DNA of 64,000 bases from Streptomyces europaeiscabiei. Its GTDB lineage: Bacteria > Actinomycetota > Actinomycetes > Streptomycetales > Streptomycetaceae. A program made the position numbers and the translations under genes. The DNA lies in NCBI RefSeq assembly GCF_036346855.1, contig NZ_CP107841.1:8870001-8934000 (forward strand), written 5' to 3'. Of this stretch, positions 8,175 through 16,729 are shown piece after piece. Each line of letters begins with the position of its first letter. The first letter of the stretch is position 1. The notes under the pieces were generated by a model that saw nothing but the letters and a program-made list of their open reading frames with translations, did no database searches and was not told where the DNA came from.

Positions 8175-10250
8175 ATGTTGGAAATCGGCGCAGACGGCCG
8201 GACCTGGCTTCTCACCGGGCCCAGAAGCAGCTATGCCCTGCGGCTCACGGAGAACGACGAACTGCTGCACCTGCACTGGGGTCCCCGGATCGCGCTCGCT
8301 GACGTCGAGGAACTGGCCGCCCGGCAGCAGCTGCCGTACTGGCCGTTCGAGGCCCCGGTCGACGGACACGAGGAGTACCCCGTCGAGGGCGGTCCCCGTT
8401 TCACCCGTCCCGCCCTCTCCGTGCGCACGGACGAGCGGCGCGGCACCGAGTGGACCTTCCGGGAGTACGAGGCCGACGGCGACGAGCTGCGGCTGCGGTT
8501 CACCGACGACGGACTCGGGATCACGCTGCACTACCGGCTGCGCGACGACGTGATCGAGCGCTGGGTGACCCTCGTCAACGACGGGCCGGCGGTGGAGCTG
8601 CTGAGGGCCGACTCGGCGACCTGGACGCTGCCGTCGCGCGTCGAGGAGACCTGGCGGCTGTCCCAGCTGCACGGGCGATGGGCGGCCGAGTCCCGGCTCC
8701 TGCGCGGGGACCTCGCCTACGGCGAGAAGGTCATCGGCAGTCGGCGCGGGCACACCGGGCACCAGCACCTGCCCTGGGTCGCGCTCGACACCGACGCCAC
8801 CGAGGAGCGCGGCGAGGTCTACGGCTGCGCCCTCGGCTGGTCGGGGTCCTGGCGGATCGCGGTGGCTCAACTCGCGGACGCGCGCGTGCAGATCACCGGC
8901 GGCGCCGGATACGACGAGTCCGGACTGCTGCGGCTGGACACGGGGGAGACGTTCACCACGCCCGTCTTCGCCGGCCTGTGGAGCGACGCAGGCTTCGGCG
9001 GGGCGAGCCGCGCCTGGCACGCGTACCAGCGGACGTACATCATCCCGGACGCGGACCAGGACCGGCCGGTGCTCTTCAACTCCTGGGAGGCCACCGAGTT
9101 CGACATCTCCGAGGAACAGCAGGGGACGCTCGCGCGGCGGGCGGCGGCCATCGGGGTCGAGCTGTTCGTCGTGGACGACGGCTGGTTCGGGGCGCGTACG
9201 AGCGACCGCGCCGGCCTCGGCGACTGGACACCCAATCCGGACCGCTTCCCGAAGGGGCTGAAGCCGCTCGCCGACTATGTGCACGCCCTGGGGATGCAGT
9301 TCGGCATCTGGGTCGAGCCCGAGATGGTCAACCCGGACAGCGAGCTGTACCGGGCGCACCCCGAATGGGCACAGTTCCAACCGGGACGAAAGAGGACGGA
9401 GCTGCGCAATCAGCTCGTACTCAACCTCGCGCGCGAGGACGTCCAGGAATACCTCTGGGAACGGCTGGACGCGCTGTTGTCCAGCGCGCCGATCGACTAT
9501 GTGAAGTGGGACTTCAACCGCTGCTTCACGGATGCCGGCTGGCCCGGAGAGCCGTACCCGCAGAAGCTGTGGGTCGAGCACGTGCGCGCCTTCTACGCGC
9601 TGCTGGACCGGCTGCGGGCCGCGCACCCGGGAGTGGCGTTCGAGTCGTGCTCGGGCGGCGGCGGCCGGATCGACCTCGGGGTGATGGCCCGGACGGACCA
9701 GGTGTGGACGTCCGACAACACCGATCCGCTCGACCGGCTCGCCATCCAGCACGGCTTCAGCCAGATCCACCCGGCCCGGACCATGGCCGCGTGGGTCACC
9801 GACAGCCCGAACAACCAGCTCAACGGCCGGGTCAGCTCGCTGCGGTTCCGCTTCGTCAGTGCCATGGCGGGTGTGCTCGGCGTCGGCGGCGACCTCACCG
9901 AGTGGACGGAGGAGGAACTGGCCGAGGCGGGGAGCTGGGTCGGGCTGTACAAGGAGATCCGGCCGGTTGTGCAGCGCGGCGACCTCTACCGGCTGCGGCC
10001 GCCGACGGGCGGACTGAGTGCCGTGCAGTACGTCCACGGCGACGAGGTCGTCGTCCTCGCCTGGCTCCAGGCCCAGCACTACGGCGAGCCGTCGGCCCCG
10101 CTCCGGCTGCGCGGACTCGACCCGACGGAAACGTACGAGTGCCGTGAAACGGGTGAAATGCATCGAGGTGCGGTGCTGTTGCACCACGGGCTGCGGACAG
10201 GACTGCGCGGTGACCTCGATGCGACGGTTATCCGCCTACGTCGTACTTGA
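8175..10250 (+). CDS. Alpha-galactosidase, glycoside hydrolase family 36
   Basis: 691-residue GH36 enzyme that releases terminal alpha-galactose from melibiose, raffinose and related sugars. Domain order is an N-terminal beta-sandwich (about residues 1-330), then a catalytic (beta/alpha)8 barrel beginning RPVLFNSWEATEFDISEE, then a C-terminal beta domain. The nucleophile Asp is in YVKWDFNRC and the acid/base region is ARTDQVWTSDNTDPLDR; FESCSGGGGRIDLG is the family signature. No secretion signal is visible, so it is probably intracellular. ATG at 8175 is preferred; a TTG directly before it is in frame. Its promoter region contains the DnaA-box cluster. No sugar transporter is adjacent. Confidence 0.93.
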   Translation: MLEIGADGRTWLLTGPRSSYALRLTENDELLHLHWGPRIALADVEELAARQQLPYWPFEAPVDGHEEYPVEGGPRFTRPALSVRTDERRGTEWTFREYEADGDELRLRFTDDGLGITLHYRLRDDVIERWVTLVNDGPAVELLRADSATWTLPSRVEETWRLSQLHGRWAAESRLLRGDLAYGEKVIGSRRGHTGHQHLPWVALDTDATEERGEVYGCALGWSGSWRIAVAQLADARVQITGGAGYDESGLLRLDTGETFTTPVFAGLWSDAGFGGASRAWHAYQRTYIIPDADQDRPVLFNSWEATEFDISEEQQGTLARRAAAIGVELFVVDDGWFGARTSDRAGLGDWTPNPDRFPKGLKPLADYVHALGMQFGIWVEPEMVNPDSELYRAHPEWAQFQPGRKRTELRNQLVLNLAREDVQEYLWERLDALLSSAPIDYVKWDFNRCFTDAGWPGEPYPQKLWVEHVRAFYALLDRLRAAHPGVAFESCSGGGGRIDLGVMARTDQVWTSDNTDPLDRLAIQHGFSQIHPARTMAAWVTDSPNNQLNGRVSSLRFRFVSAMAGVLGVGGDLTEWTEEELAEAGSWVGLYKEIRPVVQRGDLYRLRPPTGGLSAVQYVHGDEVVVLAWLQAQHYGEPSAPLRLRGLDPTETYECRETGEMHRGAVLLHHGLRTGLRGDLDATVIRLRRT

Positions 10251-10499
10251 GTGATCTGTCCGAAATGCAGCCGTAATTCCAACAAGCCCTGTAATAAAGC
10301 CTACTGGCACGTAGGTGCGTGAGCAGCGTCATATTCGTGACGTTCCGCTGTCGCCATGTTCACGTAATTCGTATGTGCTTACAGGGCGTTGGGCAACATT
10401 CAAGACCGGTCCTTTACGGAGTGTAATCGTGAATTGATGTAAGGATCAGGGGGGAAGACGCACAGGAAGTCCCAATGGTTGTCTCTGTGGGCACAAGTC

Positions 10500-10705
10500 G
10501 CTTACGTTCGGCGTCAATCCGGACGGACGCCCAATCCTGCCGCCGACCGGAGCCGCGTACCGACCCGATCCACGGCAGGAGCGGGGGACCCACAGGTAGT
10601 ACCGCCTGTTCCGGTCTCCGGAACGGCTAGGGGTAAAGCCGTGCGCAAGCACGGCCGGACATCTCCAGTCCGCACCCGACAGCTCACCTCGCAGGCGCCG
10701 GAGAG
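10500..10705 (+). ncRNA. Cyclic-di-AMP riboswitch (ydaO/yuaA type)
   Basis: Conserved ydaO-yuaA elements occur in order: CGCTTACG and GTCAATCCGG near 10500-10525, GGGGGACCCA at about 10582-10591, GGGGTAAA at about 10630, and the 3' block CAGCTCACCTCGCAGGCG at about 10680-10698, just before the GAGAGGAA ribosome binding site. The element ends about 10 nt before a LysM-M23 cell-wall peptidase gene. In Streptomyces this class controls resuscitation-promoting factors and other cell-wall hydrolases, so the context fits. Exact ends are approximate. Confidence 0.9.
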
Positions 10706-10714
10706 GAATTCGCC

Positions 10715-11719
10715 ATGCCCGCGAAGGGTAAGCACCGCCGTCCGAAGTCCCAGCGTTTCACCCGCTCGATCGCCGCCGCCGGGACCGGTGGCGCGGCGCT
10801 CGCGCTGCCGCTGATCGGAGCCGCCGGCGCCCACGCCGCGACCCCGACGGCCGCCGTTTCCGGTGTGTCCGAGAAGGCCGCCACGATCGCCACCGAGAAG
10901 GCCGCGGCCGAGGCGGGCGCACGGATCGAGCAGGCCGAGAAGGCCGCGCAGGCGGAGAAGACCGCCACCAAGAAGGCGGCGACCAAGACCTACTCGGTGA
11001 AGGTCGGCGACTACCTCTCGAAGATCGCGGACGAGCAGGACGTCGAGGGGGGCTGGAAGCAGCTCTACTCGGACAACCGCGAGAAGATCGGCTCCGACCC
11101 GTCGCTCATCCACCCGGGGCTGAAGCTGTCGATCGGCGGGCAGGCCGCGTCGGGCGGTACGTCGCAGTCGTCGAAGCCGCAGCTGTCGCAGTCCTCGACG
11201 GCCGCCGGGTCCTCCCAGTCGTCGAAGTCCGCAGACTCCGCGAAGCAGGAGTCGAAGGACACCCAGGCGTCGACCTCCACGTCGAGCGGCCAGTCCTCGT
11301 CGTCCAACAGCTCCGGCTTCAGTCTGCCCATCCAGGGCGCCACCGTCGGCACCGCGTACAAGACCGCCGGCAGCATGTGGTCCAGCGGGTACCACACGGG
11401 CGTCGACTTCGTGGCCCCCACCGGGACCACCCTCAAGTCCGTGGGTGCGGGCACCGTCGTCTCCGCCGGCTGGGGCGGCGCGTACGGCAACCAGGTCGTC
11501 ATCAAGCTCGCCGACGGCTACTACGCCCAGTACGCCCACCTGTCCTCGATCTCCGTCTCCGCGGGGCAGTCCGTGAGCGGCGGCCAGCAGATCGGTCTCT
11601 CCGGCGCGACCGGCAACGTCACCGGGCCGCACCTGCACTTCGAGATCCGCACCACCCCCAACTACGGCGCGGACATCGACCCGCTGGCCTACCTTCGCTC
11701 GAAGGGCGTCAGCGTCTGA
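10715..11719 (+). CDS. Secreted LysM / M23 peptidoglycan peptidase
   Basis: 334 residues. An Arg/Lys-rich N-terminus and hydrophobic stretch ending GAAGAHA form a signal peptide (about 1-40). An Ala/Lys/Glu-rich, probably coiled-coil spacer follows. A LysM domain at about 89-135 (YSVKVGDYLSKIADEQDV to GLKLSIGG) binds peptidoglycan. A Ser/Gln-rich linker leads to a C-terminal M23 (LytM) metallopeptidase, with zinc ligands in HTGVD and HLHFE. It should cleave cross-links in the wall outside the cell. The ribosome binding site GAGAGGAA is 5-6 nt upstream, directly after the c-di-AMP riboswitch, so synthesis should respond to c-di-AMP. A strong terminator follows. Confidence 0.95.
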   Translation: MPAKGKHRRPKSQRFTRSIAAAGTGGAALALPLIGAAGAHAATPTAAVSGVSEKAATIATEKAAAEAGARIEQAEKAAQAEKTATKKAATKTYSVKVGDYLSKIADEQDVEGGWKQLYSDNREKIGSDPSLIHPGLKLSIGGQAASGGTSQSSKPQLSQSSTAAGSSQSSKSADSAKQESKDTQASTSTSSGQSSSSNSSGFSLPIQGATVGTAYKTAGSMWSSGYHTGVDFVAPTGTTLKSVGAGTVVSAGWGGAYGNQVVIKLADGYYAQYAHLSSISVSAGQSVSGGQQIGLSGATGNVTGPHLHFEIRTTPNYGADIDPLAYLRSKGVSV

Positions 11720-11739
11720 GGCGCAGCCGCACGACCGCA

Positions 11740-11779
11740 CCGAAGGCCGGCCCCCGTGATCCGCGGGGCCGGCCTTCGG
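11740..11779 (+). terminator. Rho-independent-type hairpin after the LysM-M23 gene
   Basis: A perfect 15-bp stem, CCGAAGGCCGGCCCC paired with GGGGCCGGCCTTCGG, with a 10-nt loop starts 21 bp after the stop codon. There is no U-tract, as is usual in Streptomyces. Confidence 0.85.
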
Positions 11780-11950
11780 CGTTCCCGGAGAGTCGGCCTT
11801 CTTCCGTGTCGGCTGCCCCCGCCACGGCCCCTGGCGAGGCGTGATCACCGTATTGCGATCTCGTGGCATGGCTGATCAAAGTCTCGACAGGTATGTGAAT
11901 GAGCGGACACAGTGGTCTCCGTAAGCGCTTTCTACGCCTTGGGGGTCTTC

Positions 11951-12472
11951 GTGTCCGGCGTCGACCGACGCACTGCCGTCAAGAGCCGCGTCCTCGTGAG
12001 CGCTGCGGTGGCCGTGCGGCTTCCGGCCCGGGCCGCTGCGCCCGCTCTCGCCTCCGGTGAGCCGGGCGTGGTGCGTCCCGATGACCGGCGGCTCGTCTCC
12101 GACGGCCACTGGAGCCGCACCGCCGAGGCCGCCACCGTCGACTCCGGCTCCCGGCCGCCCTTCCGGTTCACCGGTGGCGGCGTCCGCGCCCTGTTCGGCG
12201 TCGCGTCGGTCACCTTGCCCGCGCAGATCCACGTGTCGGCGGACGGCGGCCCGAAACGGTTGTACGCCGTCGGCCGGAGCGGACCCGACTCGCGCAAGGG
12301 CCGGGCCGCGTCCTCCTGTTCCTCCTGTTCCTCCTGTTCTTCCTGCGGTTTCACCTGCAACGCGGACACCGGCGCAGCAACCGACGTCGCGGGCAGGACA
12401 GGGTGGGATTCCCCGCCCTCGGCGAACAGTCGGTGCCGGAAGGGCAGCACCGCCCCCACCGCGGTCGAGTGA
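11951..12472 (+). pseudogene. Decayed N-terminal part of a secreted SGNH/GDSL-type esterase
   Basis: The GTG at 11951 with a G-rich ribosome binding site starts a 173-residue frame. Its N-terminus looks like a signal peptide (VDRRTAV..., ending ARAAAPALA). It continues GEPGVVRPDDRRLVSDGHWSRT and VTLPAQIHVSADGGPKRLYAV, which resembles the N-terminal beta-sandwich of secreted Streptomyces SGNH-hydrolase proteins. The frame then runs into a 9-bp microsatellite coding SSCSSC repeats and ends without any hydrolase domain. A truncated remnant is the simplest reading; a short secreted Cys-rich protein is a weaker alternative. Confidence 0.45.
12311..12346. repeat. 9-bp tandem repeat (TCCTCCTGT), four copies
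   Basis: Three exact copies and one variant lie in the decayed esterase frame, coding the repeated tripeptide Ser-Ser-Cys. This suggests slippage-driven expansion. Confidence 0.9.
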
Positions 12473-12544
12473 CCGCGGACCTCACCCCACATGGGCTGGA
12501 ATCCCCCTCTTTTTGGAGCGGGTGAATGTCAAAGAAGGAGCGTC

Positions 12545-13255
12545 ATGACCACTCGCAGAGCCTTCGGGACCCTTGCCGCCGGCGCGGCCCTCGCGGCGCT
12601 CGCCCCGGCGGGGACGGCGTCCGCGAGCCGCCGCCGCGGCCGGCTGATCGCCGCCGACGACTTCCGGCACGGGCTCGGGCAGTGGGCCCTGGAGTTGGAG
12701 AGGGGCGGGGCGGTCACGGCCTCGCGCGGGGTGCTGGATGTCGACGTGCCCGCCGGAGCCACGGTCTGGTTCAAGCGGAAGCTGGCAGGGCCGTACGTCG
12801 TCGAGTACACGGCCACGCCGGTCTCCGCGGGCGGGGTCAACGACCGGGTCTCCGATCTCAACAACTTCTGGAACGCCGTCGATGTGCGGTCGCCCGATGA
12901 TCTTTTCGCCACCCGGCGTGGGGGCGCGCTCGCCGAGTACGACCATCTGAAGACGTACTACGTCGGGTACGGCGCCAACACGAATACGACCACGCGGTTG
13001 CGTCGGTACGTCGGTGAGGCGGGTGTGCGGCCGTTGATCTACGACTACACCGAGCCGCTGCTCGTCGCGAACGAGCCGAACCGCGTCCGGATCGTCTCCG
13101 ACGGCTCGAAGGTCCAGTGGTGGAACAACGGGCGGCTCGTCTTCGACCACGTCGATCCCGCGCCGTACACGGGTGGGCATTTCGCCTTCCGCACCACCTG
13201 GAGTCACTTCCGGATCGAGGACTTCCGGGTGTGGAGGCCGGGCGGTCGGCACTGA
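12545..13255 (+). CDS. Secreted DUF6250-like protein
   Basis: 236 residues. The N-terminus MTTRRAFGTLAAGAAL with a hydrophobic core and TASASRRR cleavage region is a twin-arginine-like signal peptide. The mature part begins IAADDFRHGLGQWALELE and ends HFRIEDFRVWRP, with many Trp/Tyr, consistent with a concanavalin-A-like beta-sandwich. From memory this fits the DUF6250 family, found alone or attached to polysaccharide lyases and related enzymes. A carbohydrate-active role is plausible but no catalytic residues can be assigned. The start is the ATG preceded by AAGGAG 6 nt upstream. Confidence 0.7.
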   Translation: MTTRRAFGTLAAGAALAALAPAGTASASRRRGRLIAADDFRHGLGQWALELERGGAVTASRGVLDVDVPAGATVWFKRKLAGPYVVEYTATPVSAGGVNDRVSDLNNFWNAVDVRSPDDLFATRRGGALAEYDHLKTYYVGYGANTNTTTRLRRYVGEAGVRPLIYDYTEPLLVANEPNRVRIVSDGSKVQWWNNGRLVFDHVDPAPYTGGHFAFRTTWSHFRIEDFRVWRPGGRH

Positions 13256-13427
13256 GCGGTCGGCCGGACCGGGATGGTCGAGGGAGAGGGTCGGGGTGGC
13301 GGGGTGCCGCCGTCCCGGCCCGGTGTATTCCGGATTGACCCAAAACTTACCCGTGGCCTATCTCACCGACCGTCAACCCCTTATTACGGTCGCGTAGGTC
13401 ACATCGGAAGGTGAATCATGGGCCGAT

Positions 13428-14246
13428 GTGGCAGACGATTCGAAGAATGACAGCAGATCAATGATCGGGTCGTACGTGGCGGTGGGGGACAGCTTCACCG
13501 AGGGCGTGGGCGATCCCGGGCCCGACGGGCGGTTCGTCGGCTGGGCCGACCGGTTCGCGGTGCTTCTCGCGGACCGGGTGCCCGAGGGCGATTTCGGTTA
13601 CACCAACCTGGCTGTGCGGGGGAAGCTCCTCGACCAGATCGTGGCGGACCAGGTGCCGAGGGCTCTGGAGCTCGCGCCCGATCTGATCTCCTTCTGCGCG
13701 GGCGGCAACGACATCATCCGGCCGGGCACCGATCCCGACGAGGTCGCCGAGAGGTTCGAGCGGGCGGTGTCCAGGCTCACTTCGGCCGTCGGTACGGTCA
13801 TGGTGACCACCGGGTTCGACACCCGTGACGTCCCGGTGCTGAGGCACATGCGGGGCAAGATCGCCACGTACAACCTGCATGTGCGGGCCATCGCCGACCG
13901 GTACGGGTGTCCTGTGCTGGACCTGTGGTCCCTGAAGACGGTCCAGGACCGGCGGGCCTGGGACCTCGACCGGCTGCACCTGTCGCCGGAGGGGCACACG
14001 CGGGTCGCCCTGCGGGCGGGGCAGGTGCTGGGCGTGGACATTCCGGCCGACCCCGATCAGCCGTGGCCTCCGCTGCCGCCGCGCGGCACGCTCGAGATGC
14101 GCCGCGACAACATCCACTGGGCGCGGGAGTATCTGGTGCCGTGGATCGGGCGGCGACTGCGGGGGGAGTCGTCCGGGGATCATGTGTCGGCGAAGGGGCA
14201 GTTGTCGCCGGACGACATCAGGACGTGGATCGGGGCGGTGGCCTGA
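13428..14246 (+). CDS. SGNH/GDSL-family hydrolase
   Basis: 272-residue cytoplasmic SGNH hydrolase. Block I is YVAVGDSFTEGVGDP with the Ser nucleophile, block II Gly/Asn lies in YTNLAVRG, block III is FCAGGNDI, and block V is LDRLHLSPEGH with the catalytic Asp and His. No signal peptide is visible, unlike the secreted esterases of the genus. The C-terminal extension after about residue 215 (WPPLPPRGTLEMRRDNIHWAREYLVPWIGRRL) is typical of an actinobacterial subgroup. The start is GTG at 13428; an ATG at 13461 is the alternative. It could be an esterase, thioesterase or lysophospholipase. Confidence 0.88.
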   Translation: MADDSKNDSRSMIGSYVAVGDSFTEGVGDPGPDGRFVGWADRFAVLLADRVPEGDFGYTNLAVRGKLLDQIVADQVPRALELAPDLISFCAGGNDIIRPGTDPDEVAERFERAVSRLTSAVGTVMVTTGFDTRDVPVLRHMRGKIATYNLHVRAIADRYGCPVLDLWSLKTVQDRRAWDLDRLHLSPEGHTRVALRAGQVLGVDIPADPDQPWPPLPPRGTLEMRRDNIHWAREYLVPWIGRRLRGESSGDHVSAKGQLSPDDIRTWIGAVA

Positions 14247-14629
14247 GAGGCCCGAGAGGTCTGAGAGGCCTGACGGGATTGCCTCCGGCGGTCGGCCGGT
14301 TCGCAGTGGCCGACCCCGGGCTTGGGGGTGGCCGGGCCCACCCGGTGCGGTGGGTGCCTGCTTGTCGTGGGGGTGCTGCGCTGCGTGCGGGTGCGGGCGC
14401 CGTGTGGTTGCTCGCGCAGTTCCCCACGCCCCTTTTGGGGCGCGGGGACCTGGTGGGTGGGGAGCCGTTCTCCGGGCCGGCCGCTCTGCGCGACGGGTGC
14501 TACGCACCGGCACGGCCCCGTCCGCCGGTCGGCTCCTTCCGCCGTCGGCCGCTTCCGCCGTCGGCCGCTTCCGCCGACGGGCGGCTTCTCGCCGTCGTGG
14601 CGGGGCCTGCTCGGTTGGCGGCGGTTCGT
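14247..14629. repeat. Gene-free stretch with Streptomyces-type intergenic repeat and 16-bp tandem repeat
   Basis: Between the SGNH gene and the convergent TetR gene I see no coding sequence. It holds a hairpin at 14422-14447 (CCCCACGCCCC / GGGGCGCGGGG) preceded by GTGGTTGCTCGCGCAGTT, a sequence I recognise as a very common Streptomyces intergenic repeat that can act as a bidirectional terminator. At 14541-14572 there are two exact 16-bp copies (GCCGTCGGCCGCTTCC) plus degenerate flanking copies. Confidence 0.7.
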
Positions 14630-15250
14630 TCAGCGGGTCGCCGCTGTGAGGTTCTCGCGGGTCAGGCCCAGTTCGTGGGCCAGAGCCTCGTCGGCCCAGT
14701 TCTGGGCTCGGATGCGGGAGACGGCTCCGTCGTAGGTCGTCATCTGTACGGCGAGACCGTCCAGGAGGGCGGTGAGGCGGAGCGCCGTCGCCGCGGGGTC
14801 CGGGCAGTGGAACTCGTCGGCCGCCACGCCGGCTTCGATGACCTCGGTGAGTGCGGCCTTCCACTGTCTGTCCAGGTCGCGGGTGACCTCGCGGAGTGCG
14901 GGTTCGCGGAGGGCGGCCGCCCAGCCCTCGATCCACAGGCGCCAGCCCTTGGCCTGGCCGGTCGGGGCGTACCAGCGGACGGCCGCGCGCAGTCGGCGCA
15001 GTGCCGTGGTGCGGCGGCCCAGCAGTTTGCGGAGGTGGGCGAGGTCGTCCTCGGCGGCGTACCGGAAGGCCTCGGCCACCAGTCTTTCCTTGGTCGAGAA
15101 GTGGTAGAGCACCAAGGCGTTGCTCACCCCGAGGACGGCGGCAACGTCGGCGATCCGTACCGCCGCGACGCCTCGCTCCTCGATCTGTTCGATGGCGGCC
15201 CGGAGCAGCTCCGCACGCCGCTCGGCCACACTCAACCGCACCCTGGCCAC
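14630..15250 (-). CDS. TetR-family transcriptional regulator (BetI-like C-terminus)
   Basis: 206 residues. The N-terminal TetR helix-turn-helix is clear (IADVAAVLGVSNALVLYHFSTKERL at about 33-57), followed by an all-helical ligand domain of the BetI/YcdC kind. The start is GTG at 15250. It lies 115 bp downstream of a dehydrogenase gene on the same strand. A possible target is the palindrome ACTGAATAGTTGGTCAGT at 16624-16641 in the promoter region of that dehydrogenase and the divergent MBL gene (inference). Confidence 0.9.
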   Translation of the reverse strand: MARVRLSVAERRAELLRAAIEQIEERGVAAVRIADVAAVLGVSNALVLYHFSTKERLVAEAFRYAAEDDLAHLRKLLGRRTTALRRLRAAVRWYAPTGQAKGWRLWIEGWAAALREPALREVTRDLDRQWKAALTEVIEAGVAADEFHCPDPAATALRLTALLDGLAVQMTTYDGAVSRIRAQNWADEALAHELGLTRENLTAATR

Positions 15251-15365
15251 GCGGCAACCCTACCCAGGCCCACGGACAGCCGCCGCAGCGTTCGAGCCAC
15301 CTCGGGGACGGCCGGTAACCGCCGGAGGGTGTCGGCCGTTCGCGGCCCGGATCCCCGGCCGCCCG

Positions 15366-16547
15366 TCAGCGGTGCACGCCGAATCGGTCCGTGATCGCCG
15401 GGACTCGGTCGGCGGCGATGGCATGGGCGGCGGCGCGGGGAGTCGTGTCGTCGATCTCGGCTCGGGTGAGCACCAGGTCCACGAGGGCGCGCATGGAGCG
15501 GCGGGTGTGGGTGAACGCCTCGTCGGCGGTGGGACCGATGTCGCCGAACAGCGTCCACCACCACCAGGCGTTCGTTCCGGAGTTCACCACGACGTCGGGC
15601 AGGACGACGACCCCGCGTGCGGCGAGCAGTTCCTCGGCCGCCGGGAGGACGGGCATGTTGGCCGCCTCGACGATCAGCCGGGCGTTGACGTGGTGCTGGT
15701 TGGTGGTGTCGATCGCGTAGGAGACGGCCGCGGGGACCAGTACGTCGGCTTCGGCCGTGAGCCAGGCATCGGCGGGCGCTTCCTGGTCGTCGGGGCGGAG
15801 TGCGGAGCGGTCGACCGTGCCGTGCGGGTCGCGGGCCGTGAGCAGTGCCTCGATGTCCAGCCCCGCCGGGTTCGTGATGGTGCCCTTGATGTCGGCCACG
15901 GCCACGACCGTCAGACCGGCGCGGGCGAGGAAGCGGGCGGTGGCCCCGCCCATGGTGCCCAGGCCCTGCACGGCGACCCGCGTTCCGGCGTACGGCGCGT
16001 CGGCCCGGTCCAGGGCCGTGAGCACGGACTCGGCGACGCCGCAGCCGCCGACCAGCTCGTCGAGGCCGATGCCGTCCACCTGGACCGCGAAGGCGTCCGC
16101 GAGGCGCCGCCTGGCCGTCTCCTCGTCGTCGAGGAGGGGGTACACCGCTTGGATCGTCGACACCAGGCCCGCCTCCGCGGCCGCACGGTCCATCAGGTCC
16201 TGGGTGAGACCGAGGTCCTCGCCGGTGGTCCAGAAGTTCTCGATGTACGGGCGCATCGCGCGCAGGTAGCGGACGAGGACGTCGTACGCCTGCGGGTCCC
16301 GCGGGTCGTGGTCGATACCGCCCTTGGCACCGCCCAGCGGGACGTATCGACCCTCGGGGGCGTAGTGCAGCGCTTCCTTCATGGTCATGCCGCGGGCCAG
16401 TCCGGCGACCTCGTCGAGCGTGCAGCCCGGCCGCATCCGCAGACCACCGCTGGAGACCCCGCGCACCAGCCGGTCCACGACGAGAAAGCCCCGCCGGCCC
16501 GTGACGTGGTCGGTCCAGGTGAGGGACACGAAGGGAGGCGTGGTCAT
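15366..16547 (-). CDS. Glu/Leu/Phe/Val-type amino acid dehydrogenase
   Basis: 393 residues of the ELFV dehydrogenase superfamily, which oxidatively deaminates an amino acid with NAD(P). The N-terminal substrate domain contains VPLGGAKGGI with the catalytic Lys, and the Rossmann domain begins RVAVQGLGTMGG. The C-terminus carries NARLIVEAANMPVLPAA and PDVVVNSGTNAWWWW, unusual in its Trp run. The start is ATG at 16547, with GAGGAG about 4-5 nt upstream. The length is shorter than classic hexameric GDH, and the amino acid substrate cannot be read from sequence. It is divergent from the MBL-fold gene. Confidence 0.88.
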   Translation of the reverse strand: MTTPPFVSLTWTDHVTGRRGFLVVDRLVRGVSSGGLRMRPGCTLDEVAGLARGMTMKEALHYAPEGRYVPLGGAKGGIDHDPRDPQAYDVLVRYLRAMRPYIENFWTTGEDLGLTQDLMDRAAAEAGLVSTIQAVYPLLDDEETARRRLADAFAVQVDGIGLDELVGGCGVAESVLTALDRADAPYAGTRVAVQGLGTMGGATARFLARAGLTVVAVADIKGTITNPAGLDIEALLTARDPHGTVDRSALRPDDQEAPADAWLTAEADVLVPAAVSYAIDTTNQHHVNARLIVEAANMPVLPAAEELLAARGVVVLPDVVVNSGTNAWWWWTLFGDIGPTADEAFTHTRRSMRALVDLVLTRAEIDDTTPRAAAHAIAADRVPAITDRFGVHR

Positions 16548-16623
16548 GGGGCTCCTCGGGACGGCCTGGAGAGGCGGAAGGAAAGGGTGCAGGTGGGTGA
16601 GGGCGGCGGGAACAAAAGGAGCT

Positions 16624-16641
16624 ACTGAATAGTTGGTCAGT
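16624..16641. promoter_or_regulatory. TetR-type operator candidate
   Basis: ACTGAATAGTTGGTCAGT has ACTGA/TCAGT arms and sits in the 182-bp divergent intergenic region, where base composition is locally AT-richer. It may be bound by the TetR protein encoded at 14630-15250. Confidence 0.35.
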
Positions 16642-16729
16642 ATTGCATCGTGCGGGGACGGGTCGGACCCGGCGCTGTCACAGGGGCGGACCATAATGGG
16701 ATGCCTGAGCGAATCCACCAGGAGGTGCC

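Noticed and set aside
7321..8175. Plus-strand frame opposite the phosphatase gene
   Set aside because: Antisense shadow; the minus strand has a full phosphatase with the CX5R motif.
12057..12548. Second coding frame in the decayed esterase region
   Set aside because: Arg/Pro-rich shadow with no start signal or family features.
14422..14447. Novel palindromic element
   Set aside because: It matches a very common Streptomyces intergenic repeat, so it is not specific to this locus.
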